Shown here piece by piece: positions 45,184 through 57,300 of a DNA stretch of 64,000 nucleotides (its first letter is position 1; every line of letters starts with the position of its first letter). The notes under the pieces are model-generated. The model was not told where the DNA came from. It saw only the letters and a list, made by a program, of their open reading frames with translations, and ran no database searches. Made by a program: the position numbers and the translations under genes. The DNA comes from Diphasiastrum complanatum (lineage: Eukaryota; Streptophyta; Lycopodiopsida; Lycopodiales; Lycopodiaceae), in the NCBI GenBank assembly GCA_029204225.1, contig CM055096.1, positions 47,005,079-47,069,078 on the forward strand. Reading direction: 5' to 3'.

Positions 45184-46090
45184 TTTTGCAAATTAAATCA
45201 ATCAAACAATGAGATTGGATCTAGATTTTCAATCATAATTTATCTTAGTTCAGATCTGCAAAATTTCTTTACTTGACAATAGTCAAATTTTTTATTTTTG
45301 AAAAAAAATCTATGATCAAGCGATCGACACGTCTAAGAATAATAAATAGAATCAGAATCAAATTGTAACAAAATTATTCCAAAATTTGACAGAGGCTTGA
45401 TCTGGAAAATCTAAATCTAAAAACAGTACTAGCAAATATTTTTTGGACAAAGGTTCACTCGACGAAGTTTTTTTAGTGTTATTTTGGTTAAAAAAAATCT
45501 TTGATCAGGTTATTTTCTAACAAATTTAATAAAACTAACCTTCGTCGAACTTTTAGATCGTGAATCTGACTCAAATAAAGCTAGGGTAGAACTGACGAAG
45601 GTTTCTTATTCACAAAAGTATAATTTTGTAGTTTGGCGAGGGTAAAAGTAGAGATTTTTTTTAAAATCTGACAAAATTCATGTTTGACCTTCTAGTTTTA
45701 GAATTAACGTTCATCAACCTGGCAGTAGATAGATCTGAATCACACCTATGCACAATGAATCAGATGAATGTTCTTTTTTTTTTTGTATTTTTTAGGGTTT
45801 TGGGTGTTTTTTGGTGTTTTTTGATGGTTTTTTTTATGTTTCTGGAAATCTGCTAGGAAAGAATGTTCGCTCTTCAAATTGAAGGCTATGTGATCAAAAC
45901 CGAAGATTCCTGGAACTCGACGAATATTTTTTGAAATAGGGTAAAAAGTATCAGCTCTGATGACAATTTTTGCCTCCTTTTGACCAAGATGTGGCAGATT
46001 TGGCCAATTTTTGTTGTGTTTTCTAATTTCTTAAATCCAGATGGATCTTAAGAGTGGTGATCTGAATAGCTTTCTCTGTTCAACAATCAG

Positions 46091-46890
46091 ATTAGATTTT
46101 TTTAAAAAAAATCCACTCAATACTGCGATGTACTCTGCTTCTGTTGAAGAAAACACGACTGATTTTTGCTTCCTTGAGTTCCACGAATTTGGTCCCCCTG
46201 CCAAATAGAAACAGAACCCAGAGGTAGATTTTCTGATAGAAACTATTTCTGCCCAATCTGAGTCGGAATAGCCTCGCAGGACAGGTGGGTCGATAGCATT
46301 TCCATCGTAACATAAGATGTGATCTAAACTTCCCTGAATATATCTCATCGCTCTCTTCAATGCTTTCCAATGAGAGATCCTGGGATTAGACATGAATTGA
46401 CTTAACGTGCTAACAGTGTATGCTAAATTTGGTCTAGTACACAACATTGCATACATTAGAGATCCGATTAGTGATTGATAAGGGTACTTCGCTAAGTCGA
46501 GTACTTCACTATCTGTCTCAGCACAAGAAGATTTAGTGAATAATATACTTGGATCCATTATAGTATCAATTGGTTTGCAATCAGACATATGAAATTTTTT
46601 TAAAATGTCTTTTAGATATGCCTGCTGGCTAAGATAGATCTTCTTCTGAAGTCTATTTCTAGTAATGTGAATTCTTAGCAAATAATGAACAGCTTCTAAA
46701 TCAGTCATGTCAAATTCCTTTGGCAGATCACTCTTAGTAGTGTGCAGTAGAGAGTGTCGTTAGATGTAATAAATGTATCATCTATGTAAAGAGCTATGTG
46801 AACTGAACTGGATTACAGTCAGCTGAATTGTTTGCAAATCCCAATTGAATGAGATAAGAGTTGATTCTATCGAACCATGCTCTTGCGGCC
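46091..46890 (-). pseudogene. Copia D RT end and RNase H
   Basis: Minus strand. AARAWFDRINSYLIQLGF leads to ALYIDDTFITSND, where the catalytic motif is YIDD (about 46788-46799). After a shift, a frame from 46708 reads MTDLEAVHYLLRIHITRN, CKPIDTIMDP, YQSLIGSLMYAMLCTRPNLA and the RNase H motifs GYSDSDWAEIVSIRKSTSGF and FSSTEAEYIAVLSG. Right after that the frame enters the Gypsy B leader (KSNLIVEQ) near 46090. RNase H lacks its C-terminus. Confidence 0.9.
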
Positions 46891-48173
46891 TATTTCAGAC
46901 CGTAGATTGCTTTGTGTAGCTTGCACACTTTGTGCTCTTGGCCTTTGACTTCGAATCCTTCCGGTTGGAAGGTGTACAGCTCCTCTTCGACATTGCCATT
47001 GAGAAATGTTGTTTTGACATCCATTTGGTGCATTGCGAGGTCTTCCGTGACTGCTAATGCAATCAGAGTCCTGATTGATTGCATCTTGACTATAGGACTG
47101 AAAATTTCTCCATAATACACTCCTTGGACTTGAGTGAATCCTTTAGCCACCAGCCGTGCTTTCCATTTAGCAATGGAACCGTCAAAGTTGATCTTCTTCT
47201 TGAAGATCCACTTGTTGTCGATAACTCTCTTGTGAGTGGGGAAGTCGACCAGTGTCCAGGTCTGATTCATCAAAAGTGAGTTGTACTCGCTTTCCATAGC
47301 TTCTTGCCACTTCACAGCATCCTTGGAGTTAATTGCTTCGGCTAGGCCCTCTAGTACTTCTGATGAAGTCCAGAGTGATTGAGGTGCATACCTCTCAGGA
47401 ACTAACCGAGTCCGTGAGGATCTACGGACGTTGGGTTTACTATAATGCGATGATGCTTCCTCTTGAATTTCTTCAAATCTGTTCGAGCTAGCTTGGTCTG
47501 GTCTGATGACATGTACTGTCTGCTGCTCGGCTTTTGTAGCTATAGCTACAGGTTTTGTAGAAGAATCATCAACGTTGGAAGGTTGAATGCTACGTAGAAT
47601 AGGACGAAAGAACATAGCATCGTTTATCGATGGTTGTTTGAAATCATAGTATGTATGTTCTTGAAATATTACATCCCTAGAGGCAAATACTACATTGGTG
47701 GATGGATCATAAACTTTATAAGCTTTATGTTCATCAAGATAGCCAATGAAAATACATTTATTTGTCCTATGATCTAGTTTCTTCCTAAGCTGTTTAGGAA
47801 TGTGAACAAAACATATGCAGCCAAAGATTTTTAAATGTCTGACACTAGGCTTGTGCCCATGCCAAACTTCATAAGGAGTTTTGTTGTTGACGACTTTGGT
47901 GCTGAATCTGTTTTCCACGTAACAGGCTGTGGCAGTAGCTTCTGTCCAGAACTTTGCAGGTAGGTGTGCTCGATGTAGCATGGATCTGGCTGAGTTGAGA
48001 AGAGTTCGATTCTTCCTTTCTGCAATCTCGTTCTGTTGAGGTGAATAGGAAGTGGTGAACTGTCTTCTAATACCATGTTCAGCCCTGTAGCCGGACATCT
48101 TGTTAGAGATGTATTCGCTGTCACCATCAGTTCGAAGTGCCTTCACTTTTGTAGACGTTTGTGTCTCAGCCAT
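46890..48173 (-). pseudogene. Copia D integrase to RT, 427-codon open frame
   Basis: The longest intact pol frame here. It starts inside the integrase core with TKVKALRTDGDSEYIS, holding the second catalytic Asp. QQNEIAERKNRTLLNSARSM carries the catalytic Glu, followed by FWTEATATACYVENRFST and KPSVRHLKIFGCICFVHIPK. A linker rich in Ser, Gln and Val leads to RT: NQTWTLVDFPTHKRVIDNKW, ARLVAKGFTQVQGVYYGEIF, MHQMDVKTTFLNGNVEEELY and KLHKAIYGLK. The first RT Asp (MDVKTTF) is present. The ATG at 48173 is fused almost directly to an LTR, so gag, protease and the integrase N-terminus are deleted. It cannot be autonomous. Confidence 0.92.
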
Positions 48174-48174
48174 G

Positions 48175-49013
48175 TCTCCCGTTACAATCAGCTGCTAAAT
48201 GCAAAAATAGATAAATAGACAGCTTATGCTAAATGTAATCACAGCTTTAAGGGTTCTAATTGCCCAACAAGATCCTAAAGAAAATTAATTCATACTCTCA
48301 AAAACCAAGAGTACAGTCCACCGAAGAGATTGGAGATGGTTTGTGTGTGGTACTACTGAAATCAGATTCAATGTGAAGTCTAGTTATGAGATAAATGAAA
48401 GAGCAATATAATATCACGAGTTCCTCAAGCGTCAAAGATAGCCATCATCTGATCAAAAATTGAGGAGTCATAGACGTCCGTGTTCTGATCAGAGTGAGTA
48501 AACAAGTGCGATCAAACAACGATAAAGTGCATTAATCATAACAAGCATTCATTCTACATTATACACAGATAGAAAACAAGCTACTGCTATATTACACTGA
48601 AGCACGAATATCAATTACAACAAAAAATTGACGGAGTAACTGGGAGACTCAAAAATACGTCTTATGGACGGAACGTCTCATGTAATTTGTGCTGGAATGA
48701 TCTATTTATAGATTGCATCCATGTATTAACTACAATAAATGATTGTCACCTAAGTAGGTAAGCTGTTGTACTTGGAAGTATATTGCTTTTGTGACAACTA
48801 TACATAGTATATACTGTCAACCCATAGAGAATGTTGACATGGACGAGGGCGTTGCAAATTCTATCACTTCACTTTATAAGGGAAGTGGCTTTCTCTCACT
48901 TCGCAAATTTGGGAAGTGGCTGGGAACGTTCCCCGTTCAAAGTAGCGGACCTTCGGCATTTTTTTCTCTCTTCGGGATTTTGTGAAAAAGGCGAAGGTGC
49001 CCTTAAAAAGGCA
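48175..49013 (-). repeat. 5' LTR of Copia D, minus-oriented
   Basis: Starts TGCCTTTTTAAGGGCACC at 49013 on the minus strand, with TATA box CTATAAATAG at 48702-48711. Direct repeat of 35965-36739. No tRNA primer site remains behind it, since the integrase frame follows at once. Confidence 0.75.
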
Positions 49014-49799
49014 AAGGTGACCACCTACAAACTTTACCACCAAACCAGCTAGTTTTGTGGAAGTAGAGACTCCAAACTTAAAAAAAAACACAATGTTCAT
49101 TGGATAAAGCATAGAAATGCTTTTTCTTTATAATCCACAACCATTCGTTTTTATCAATCCTCTAACACCCTTCTAGTTTCAACTAAAAGATGATAGGACC
49201 ATACACTCAATACTCGTATCAAAACCCTATGGAAGAAAGTCCTGGTGCTCCATAGAAAATGTTTAGAATAACATTGAAGAACAATAATACGAGAGAATTG
49301 CTCACCCACCTAGCCATGAGCATTTGTTTTATGAAAAAGAGTGTATGTAGTGGTTTGCTACACAAGCTAGTCACCAACAAACTTCGGAGAGGGAATCTAG
49401 TACTTTTGAGTATGGTTTCTCTACTGCTTCACAAAACAGTCCTTTATGATTGAGTGACAAAAGTTCAAATCTAGGGAAGAGATAATACAATTGTAGTGGG
49501 CATTTTGTTTTCTGATTACATACACTAGTATTTGGTTTGGAAAAGGATCAAAATTCATCACACATGAACGTTAAGTTATCCATTTGTTTCAAACTATATT
49601 GCTATTAAATGAAAATTGAGAGGAGATATGTGTTCAATCAAATAAGGTTCATTTTAGCACAAGAGGGCACCACATTTTCAAGAAATAGAACCTATGAATT
49701 AACTAACTTGGTCATCTAGGTGGGCATGTACTTCTAAAAGTTCAAAATATATATATCTCTCTCTCTCTATGGGTCTTATATTGCAATAGAAGAATATAG
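49014..49799. other. No gene recognised
   Basis: AT-rich; a short AT/CT tract lies at 49748-49768. Confidence 0.35.
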
Positions 49800-49970
49800 A
49801 GATGTATCTATTATGCTTCTTGGTTTTCAAGGGGGTGTTGAACTTGGGACCAAAGAAATTTTGGATGCCAAGCTAACCAAGTGAGCCTAGATGTATCTAT
49901 TATGCTTCTTGGTTTCCAAGGGGAGGCTCGAACCTGGGACCAAAGAAACTTTGGATGCCAAGCTAACCAG
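49800..49970 (+). repeat. 89-bp tandem duplication
   Basis: Units begin AGATGTATCTATTATGCTTC at 49800 and 49889 and contain GGATGCCAAGCTAACCA. Confidence 0.9.
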
Positions 49971-50029
49971 TTATGAAAGAACAAACACCTAAATGATCAA
50001 TTTTTGGTGTGTAATGGTTGCAACAATTC

Positions 50030-50430
50030 CTATGAATTTTTGAATTGTTTCAAATGGGAGATCCACCTACTACTTAATTTGTTCAATAATACTGGTTGTT
50101 GATTGCCTTGGTACTAGACCGATTTTGAAGGTATAGAGTGCCTCAAACTTGAGTCATGAATGTTTTTCAACATGTTTCTTGAACTACTTGAAATGGCCAA
50201 AGGCCTCAGATTTGGCCTTCAAGAATTTGATTGTTGTCTTTCTTAAGTAGTTATCAATAAACGTGATGAACTCTTTGGCACGTCCAAGGGAGTCATAGTA
50301 GTAGGTATGCAAATGTCCCTATGGACAAGTTCAAGAGGCGATAAATCTCTATGGGCCCGGTTCTTGGGGAATTGGCCACTTGTCTATTTTCCTTAGTATC
50401 CAAGATTCATGTGTGTGGGTTGAACGAGGA
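50030..50430 (-). pseudogene. Copia P integrase core scrap
   Basis: Minus strand, two frames: RDLSPLELVHRDICIP with the first catalytic Asp, then FITFIDNYLRKTTIKFLKAK and SEAFGHFK. These follow the Copia integrase core up to before the second Asp. Stops and one shift break it. Confidence 0.8.
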
Positions 50431-50879
50431 TACAAATGTGTAATTAAGATACAAGTTTGTTTTTGTACATGTATTTAAGATGGCCTAGCTTTGGATGCCA
50501 CAATACTATACTTTTGATACACATGTCCTCGATCTTGATTGGAAAAATCATCACTAAATTTGTACAAGTAGCCATCTCCAAATCCCAATATTATCAACTC
50601 TTGGGATCATATACAATCAAACCAAGATCGCCAAATCTTAATATTATCAACCCGTGGGATCTCATGCAATCAAACTTGCATGCCAAACTCAAGCTCGATA
50701 CACCAACTCACACGCGCGCCTCGCGAAGATTAGAATGAACCCATATTCCATGATGTGAGGGAATGAATGCACAAGTGCAATTATAAATTAGTGCAAACAA
50801 GGAAAGCAAGGGGCTCATAATCTCAATGTGGCAGCTAACATATCAAAGCCCACGACCGTTGGATTTTGTCATGACATTC
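50431..50879. other. Spacer before the ZNF511-like gene
   Basis: AT-rich. CAATCAAAC / CCCAATATTATCAAC words repeat near 50582-50665 (about 57 bp apart). No gene was seen. Confidence 0.4.
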
Positions 50880-51277
50880 CGATTCTGCCACGTTTTTACA
50901 ATCAACGCTTCAAGATCTCACACGACACGTGGCAAAAATCCAAGGTCTCTGGCGTAAAACATACCGTGTAATGAAGCCTCATTGCAAGACGCATAGAGTA
51001 TATATGGTAGAATAGAAGAAGGATCGATCGATGTCTCTTGTTTGATCGCGTCTCTGTGACTGATGCGATCAAGCGCCTGAACTGTAGTGATCCAAGCTGA
51101 TTGTAAGGGTTTTCTGGGCAGAGGATTACATGCTCTGGCATCTGATGATCCTAGTTTAGCTAATGATTTCAATGTATGCTTCTGGGACTGACAAATGCAA
51201 CTTCATTTGATGCATTCAAGTGTATGCTTTCTGGGACTGATAAATTCAGCTTATAGGGTAGATATAGCTTGAGGGGC
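50880..51277 (+). promoter_or_regulatory. Promoter and 5' UTR of ZNF511-like gene
   Basis: ACACGTGGC at 50925-50933 is a G-box/ABRE-type element. A TATA box (TATATAT, 50999-51005) follows about 70 bp later. The presumed 5' UTR holds a near-duplicate pair, GTATGCTTCTGGGACTGAC and GTATGCTTTCTGGGACTGA, at about 51173 and 51222. Confidence 0.5.
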
Positions 51278-51397
51278 ATGGAAAATGAGCAAGAACGGAA
51301 AGTGTTTCCTGTTTGGAAAGCCATCCGACGCAGGTTCCCTCCAGATCATCCGTTTTTTAGCGGAGGAAATGTCGAGCGTGAGCTTCTTGCTAAGCAG
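51278..51397 (+). CDS. ZNF511-like gene exon 1
   Basis: Exactly 40 codons from ATG to the donor after CTTGCTAAGCAG. The frame stays open beyond the donor to 51583, but there it loses its protein-like composition. Confidence 0.6.
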
Positions 51398-54300
51398 GTG
51401 TGTACAGTTATTTGCCCCTGTATTCGCTCTCAAATTATGTTTTTGAATGCTTTTTTAGGGTCCAATGAGTCGCCAATAGGTTCAGTAAGTGCAGGATTTT
51501 GGAATTTGGCTTTAACTCCTTTCAAGTCATCAAAGTTTTTAGCTCTAGTGGCCATGCAAGGTTTGGAATTTGGCAGTATATAACATGTCCAAATGTCCAA
51601 ATAAGCACCTTGAATGTCTTTCCAGTTTTATATTCTATAGCATCCGACATTATTTTCCTAGATTTTTTGAATTTGTTATTGTGATGTGAGGGTGATTGTT
51701 GTAATCAATGCGGTAATGTTAAAGCCCATGTCGAGCACTGAAAAATTTCTTCACTCTTTTGACACCCAAATTTTTTTATAAGTGCTTGAGCTCCAATATT
51801 TTATCTTTTCACGTTAAAGCTTTAGGGTTCAAGATTCAAGAGTGTGATACAGAGTGGTTATCTTCAACGAATTCATGACGGGAGAAGGCAGCAAGCTAGA
51901 TGGCCAAAATTCAATCGAAGATCCAGATTATACTTATTGGCAAATGGATGTTTACATTGCAACTGCAGGTGGGATTGGGCCGTTAGGTATGACGTAAAAT
52001 TTCTTTACAAGAGAAGGAAGATAGCACATGCATACATTAACGTGTCTACAAAAGACAGTACAACCCTCCATCTCGAAGTTCGCTATAGAAGCATGGGATA
52101 TTTTGAGCATATGTTCAAAATAACAAATGCTAGGTTTTGTTGTTGAAGGACAAATTAGAGACCTTAAGAATGGATGTGGATAATAGTAAATATTTGACAA
52201 ATGGTGACTAATAACACCTACGTCTTGGACGTAGCTAACATTACTTCGGACGATTCAAATGCCAGAGGGCTAGTCGCTCTCATACATTATCAGTGGCTAG
52301 AGTTTTACAAGCATTAGCTAAGCATAGATTAGAGATCTCCCACAAAGAGCCCAAGCGATACTTGTTCAAAAGAAAAGCAATAGAATGAGTACAATGATAA
52401 CCCGAGGACTATATCCCAAGTAGGTGTAGGCCCAGCGGAAAACCTAATTAGGGCAACTAGCAATTAGGGTTAGGGGAGGACTAGGGTTAGGGGGTTAACT
52501 AGTCCATCCCAACTTCAAAACATTTCCCTCAATGTTAGGCTTCTAGAAACGTAAACCCTTAAATTAGAAAAAAAATAGGCCCCAAGCAATGGCTTTGGTA
52601 ATAGCCAATTGTAAAGAAATGTGAATATAGATACAAATAGAACAATTTAAAAGTTGTAATGAGATTCATGGCGAGAAAAAGGACACACCAATGGAGATTT
52701 TTAAGGAGAGGACATAAGTTGTCACAACAACTATTGTATTATTCATCCAGGCATAGGGGTACTAGGTCTTCTTTATAGGTTGCTAGACCCTCGACCTCAT
52801 CAAATATTTTGTGTTTTAGTTGTAGTTCATTGTAGTTGCTAGAAGAGTGGTCGATTTTCAAGATTTTGTATTGCCTACTAGATGTCAATGTGCGTGAACG
52901 TTTTGTTATCTGACACCCATTCCTAGTATCTTTGGAGCTTAGCACTCAATTTTCAGCCAATTTTTAGAGCCAACACTTGATTTTGGAGCTTTATTTTGCT
53001 ATTGAGATTTCCAAGATTTCATATTTGGTGTGTTTTGGTGGATCGCTAATCCACACGGTCTACTAGATTGAGTGCACCCTCTTTGTAGCCTCTTCATACT
53101 TTTTGAGAAAAAAACAGCACTATCGAAGTTTAAACTTTCATTTGTTTGTTGCTAAATTTTGACAATTTACTTAGAGTTGCTTAGGGTCTCTAGAGCTAGA
53201 TCATTGAAGATCTACGCCAGTATGCCATAGTCCCTTGTGAAATTTGTTTTCTTTTGCTTGGTTTTTGAGGAGCGTGAACACCAATTACTGATTTTTGAAG
53301 GGGCTAGCCTCTATAAAGCCAAGATTTTGATAGCTTTACGCAAAGAGGTTTGGCTTGCTGATTTTATGCAAGCTTTTGGCTAATCTGTGTATCATAGCTT
53401 GCTTAAGAAGTGCTTTTGCTTATTGCTAAGCATGCTACATCTTTATCACCTAAGTATGGATGGTTTAGCCACGATTCCCATAGATTGGATGTGTTTGCGG
53501 CTTAAGTAGTTGCTATGCAAGCCATGCTCAAGCAAATCCTAGATCAATTGAAGTTTGGCAAACTTGGCAATGAGATTGAAAGAGTAAGGAGAATTGGAGT
53601 GTTGGCTATGGAGCCAATTATTAGTCAGGGGAGGTAGAATTGAATACAAAGAGGTTGAAGTTGCCTTCCATCAAAGACTTGAAGTTGCATGTGGCATTAT
53701 AGAAGATCAAGATAAGATTATTGTAGCCACATAGTATCTTCAAGAATGTGCATTGTGCACAACGTTGGTGGAGGAAAGTGGAAAATAACTCGTACGGCTT
53801 CCTCTTACGAGGCATTACGGTCACTGCTTGTAAGAGAACCGTAAGGAAACCCTCTTACGAGGCATTTCAATCAAATTACGACCTACGAGCTCGTAAGACG
53901 GCGTCTCTAACGAAGATCCTATAGACAATATGGCAGACATTGACATGCAATCGCAATAACATGAGCTGATCCTGTCTTTTAATGACGTCTTATAATTAAG
54001 AACTTATGTATATAAGAGAGACATATCGAATGCACAGATGCACGTTCCGTTCCGGATCGCAATTCCCGTTAGGGTTTCCCAGATCGCAATTTTTTTTTAT
54101 TATTGAAAAGTTGCCAATATGGGTATCATGTGAGAGGATATCGAAATATCAATTATTATGCAGTTCTGTTGTTTGGTTTTAGTTGGTTTAGGGTGGCTGC
54201 ATTCATCAAAAATTTGGACATCACAGATCTGCAAATATTTGCTTTTGCATTCACAAGCTACATTCATCAGAATTTTGGACATCAGTAGATCTGCAAACTA

Positions 54301-57300
54301 TTGGCATAAGAAAAACAATCGATATTCATTTCAAAATTTGATATTCATTTCAATAGCAAAAGCAGCGGATCTGGGCACCATAAAAAAATTTGCAGATTGT
54401 TTTGCGATCCGGGACCACATTTCTGGTCCCAGATCGCTGGCGATCCGGATCGTTTTTACAGCGGATCACGATCCGCTGCAACACTGATCGAATTATAGCA
54501 TAATAAGGCAGATACGATGACAGGCAATTGCAAGAGCGGGTCTACTGTTGTTTTGTTGACTTTAGGAAAGCCTTCGACTCTGTTCCACGATCCCTTCTCA
54601 TTCAGCATCTACGTGATCTTGGTTTTTCTACTGACACGATCTTGGCAGTGATGGCACTATATGAGAGAGTCCTTGGCTGTTTTCGGAGTGACACCGACAT
54701 CTCAAATCATATCTGGAGCACTATATGCGTGAAACAGGGTTGTTCTCTATCTCCAACCTTGTTTGGGCTATATATCGACGAGCTTGAGAGAGTCATTGAA
54801 GGATGTGGTGGCACAGGTTGCAGGCTTGAGCATCTTGATTGCTATACTTTTATATGTAGATGATGTGGTTCTCTTATCCTCTACTAGAGAGGGATTACAG
54901 CGACAGCTAGACAGCCTTCATGCCTTCTGCAGTAGATGGGGATTGGGGGTTAACATATTGAAAACCAAAGTTATGGTTGTCAACACATCGAGAGCTTTTA
55001 TACAGCGCCAGGAACTCATCTTTGATAGGCAGCCGTTGGAGGTTGTATCTTCCTACACTTACCTTGGCGTGTTTTTTACAGGCCCTATCTTTGGCATGCG
55101 ACAATGTAATAGGTCCTAACACCACAGTAGGGCAAACACTAACTGATCCACCCAACCTTGCCTACTCCCTGATATGGAGTAAGCCCCTCCTAACTCAGTG
55201 TGAGGACTGGTATAGCATGCATACTGCCAAGTGTCGGCCCCGTGGCCGACTGCACGTCGGGACCTAACGTGGGGCCCTATCCTGCTGACAGGGTCCCTAG
55301 GCTGTGTTAGGCCTGCCATGGCTATGGACCGTGCAGAGGCACACTACTCACACTGTCTTGCCCTGTTGGTCGTGTACGCTGGACACGACCCTGACTGTGG
55401 TATCTGACCTCCTGTGTTCTCTAGGGTTCGGCACTGGTTACGTGCTCGTAACACTCCCTCCCCCTTAAGAACCGTCTTGGTCCTCTAAGACAAAGTCTGG
55501 AAAAATCTTGCAAAGGACGCTGCCTCTTTCCCAAGTGGCATTCTCAACAGGCTGATCATTCCACTTGACCAGATATTCTCGATATAGAGTATGACGAGTC
55601 TGCGTCTCTCTACTATCAAGAATCTCCTCTGGCTCATGTGGAGGTTGCTGAGAATCCAATGGGAGAACTAGAACACGGTCCCCTACCAGATTTTCTGATC
55701 TGGCTAAGGCTTTTCGTAACTGACTTACATGAAAAACTGGAAAAACCTTACTGATGTGTGGTAGTTCTAGTTCATAGGCGACCTTGCCTAGTCTCCTACT
55801 GATGGTAAAAGTAACTCAAAATCAAGCCTTTGAGTTCAGCGAACGAGTCGTCCACACTGGACTTGAAGTTGGCTAATGCTAACTTCAGTTCATCCACTTC
55901 TGTTACCAAGTGGAGAAACTGCTCCTTGATAACCAATTCGTCGAGTTCTTCGGCGAATTGTTCCTGTTCTTCAACTTCCATTGGTTCTTTCCCTTTACTG
56001 AATCTCAGGGATTCCGTTTTTAATTCATCAATGCCTCTTGTCAGGGGTTGATCAAATTCCGGAGAAGTGGTCATTTTCAGAGATAGAAAAAGAGTGCCTG
56101 ACGTTTCCTCTTAAAAGAAGTCAAAAAGACTAATTTATAACTGTACAAAAGAGGGAAAGAAAACTTAGCTGTTTCTGAGGACTGTATTTCCAAAGAAAAT
56201 ACGAAGAGGAACCCTCTCAACTCTTCCACAACTGCTTTCAAACCTGTTGTCCGGAAAAAATCAGAGAAAACCCCAAGTTGGCTTTGACGTGGCCGACTGC
56301 ACGTTGAGACCCGATGTGGGGCCCTATCCTGCTGATAGGTCCCTAGAGTATGTTAGGCCCGCCATGGCTATGGACCGTGCAAGGGCACACTACTCACACT
56401 GTCTTGCCTTGTTGGTCGTGTACGCTGGGCACGACCCTGACTGTGGTATCTGACCTCCTATGTTCTCTAGGGTTCGGCACTGGTTACGTGCTCGTAACAG
56501 ACAAGCAGCTTCCGCTAGACTTGGGAAAGGTCGCACCTCCCTTGTCCAGTTAGAGCGTTTCTGTTTCAGACGGAGTAAGTGTCAGCTTTTTGATACTCTC
56601 ATTACCCCCACAACCCTATATGCAGCAGAGGTATGGTGTACGGGTCTTACATCATCTGATTGGGCCAATATCTCACGACTGCAGGTTCTCATGCTATCTC
56701 GGATGATACGGGCTAAGCCGTCTATCCCACATCAGATTATACTGACAGAGTTCGTGGTTCCACCCATACAACTATCCGCCATCTTCCAGCTTATCCTATA
56801 TATTCAACGTATCATGATTCTACCCACAAATGAGCAGAAATACATACAGACGGCACTTGCCTCATCACGACACCTTTATGACCAAGGGCATCGACTATCA
56901 TGGTTTTCTCAGGCCTTGCAGATACTAGATACACTTCGCATTTCTATCACAGACCTTCCATCGGGCACCCATGAGTATATCAGACGCTTTCTCTATATAG
57001 CATATCTGAGTCGGACATGGCAGGGACAGCTCGGGGTCAAATATGACTATAACAAGACACACTTTCTGGAGCTAGACACGGTGGGATTTCCAGTTTTGCC
57101 ACACTTTCTCACCTCAGGACTATCTCATGGGCGTCGGTTTCTGCTGGGCCAGTTCTGAGTGTCTTCACATCAGTTGGCAATTGAGACTGGGCACTTTCAG
57201 GGTACCCCACGAGAGGAGCGGCTTTGCCAGTTGTGCTCATTATCTATGGTCGAGTCAGAGGAGCATTTCCTATTCACATGTCCAGTTTACTATGAGATCA

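Larger units (their letters stand above)
43456..46090 (-). mobile_element. Gypsy element B, Athila/Tat-like: leader, gag, protease
   Basis: On the minus strand: leader (46090-45190), gag (45183-44030) and protease (about 43900-43456), cut off there. The leader matches the plus-strand leader of element A at 2690-3050, including CAAAAACATGAC-like and GATCTATCTACTGCCAGGT words. The two elements complement each other: B keeps gag, A keeps pol. No LTR or primer site is attached to B; its 5' end abuts Copia D at 46091. Confidence 0.82.
55105..56499 (-). mobile_element. Chromovirus H, internally deleted, with perfect target-site duplication
   Basis: Flanked by GACAA on both sides (55100-55104, 56500-56504). 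On the minus strand: truncated 5' LTR (56499-56285), leader, gag start, direct junction to the integrase C-terminus with chromodomain, polypurine tract, and a full 3' LTR (55453-55105). The primer site, most of gag, protease, RT, RNase H and the integrase core are missing. Same family as G at 23445-26840. Confidence 0.93.

Noticed and set aside
51844-52146. Open frame of 100 codons, with a second open frame in another register at 51858-51990
   Set aside because: Considered as an exon with acceptor GATACAG and donor GTGGGA, but neither frame matches a family or fits the phase of neighbouring exons clearly.
52460-52505. TTAGGG-like words
   Set aside because: Two irregular copies (ATTAGGGTTAGGGG, CTAGGGTTAGGGGG) without a tandem register.
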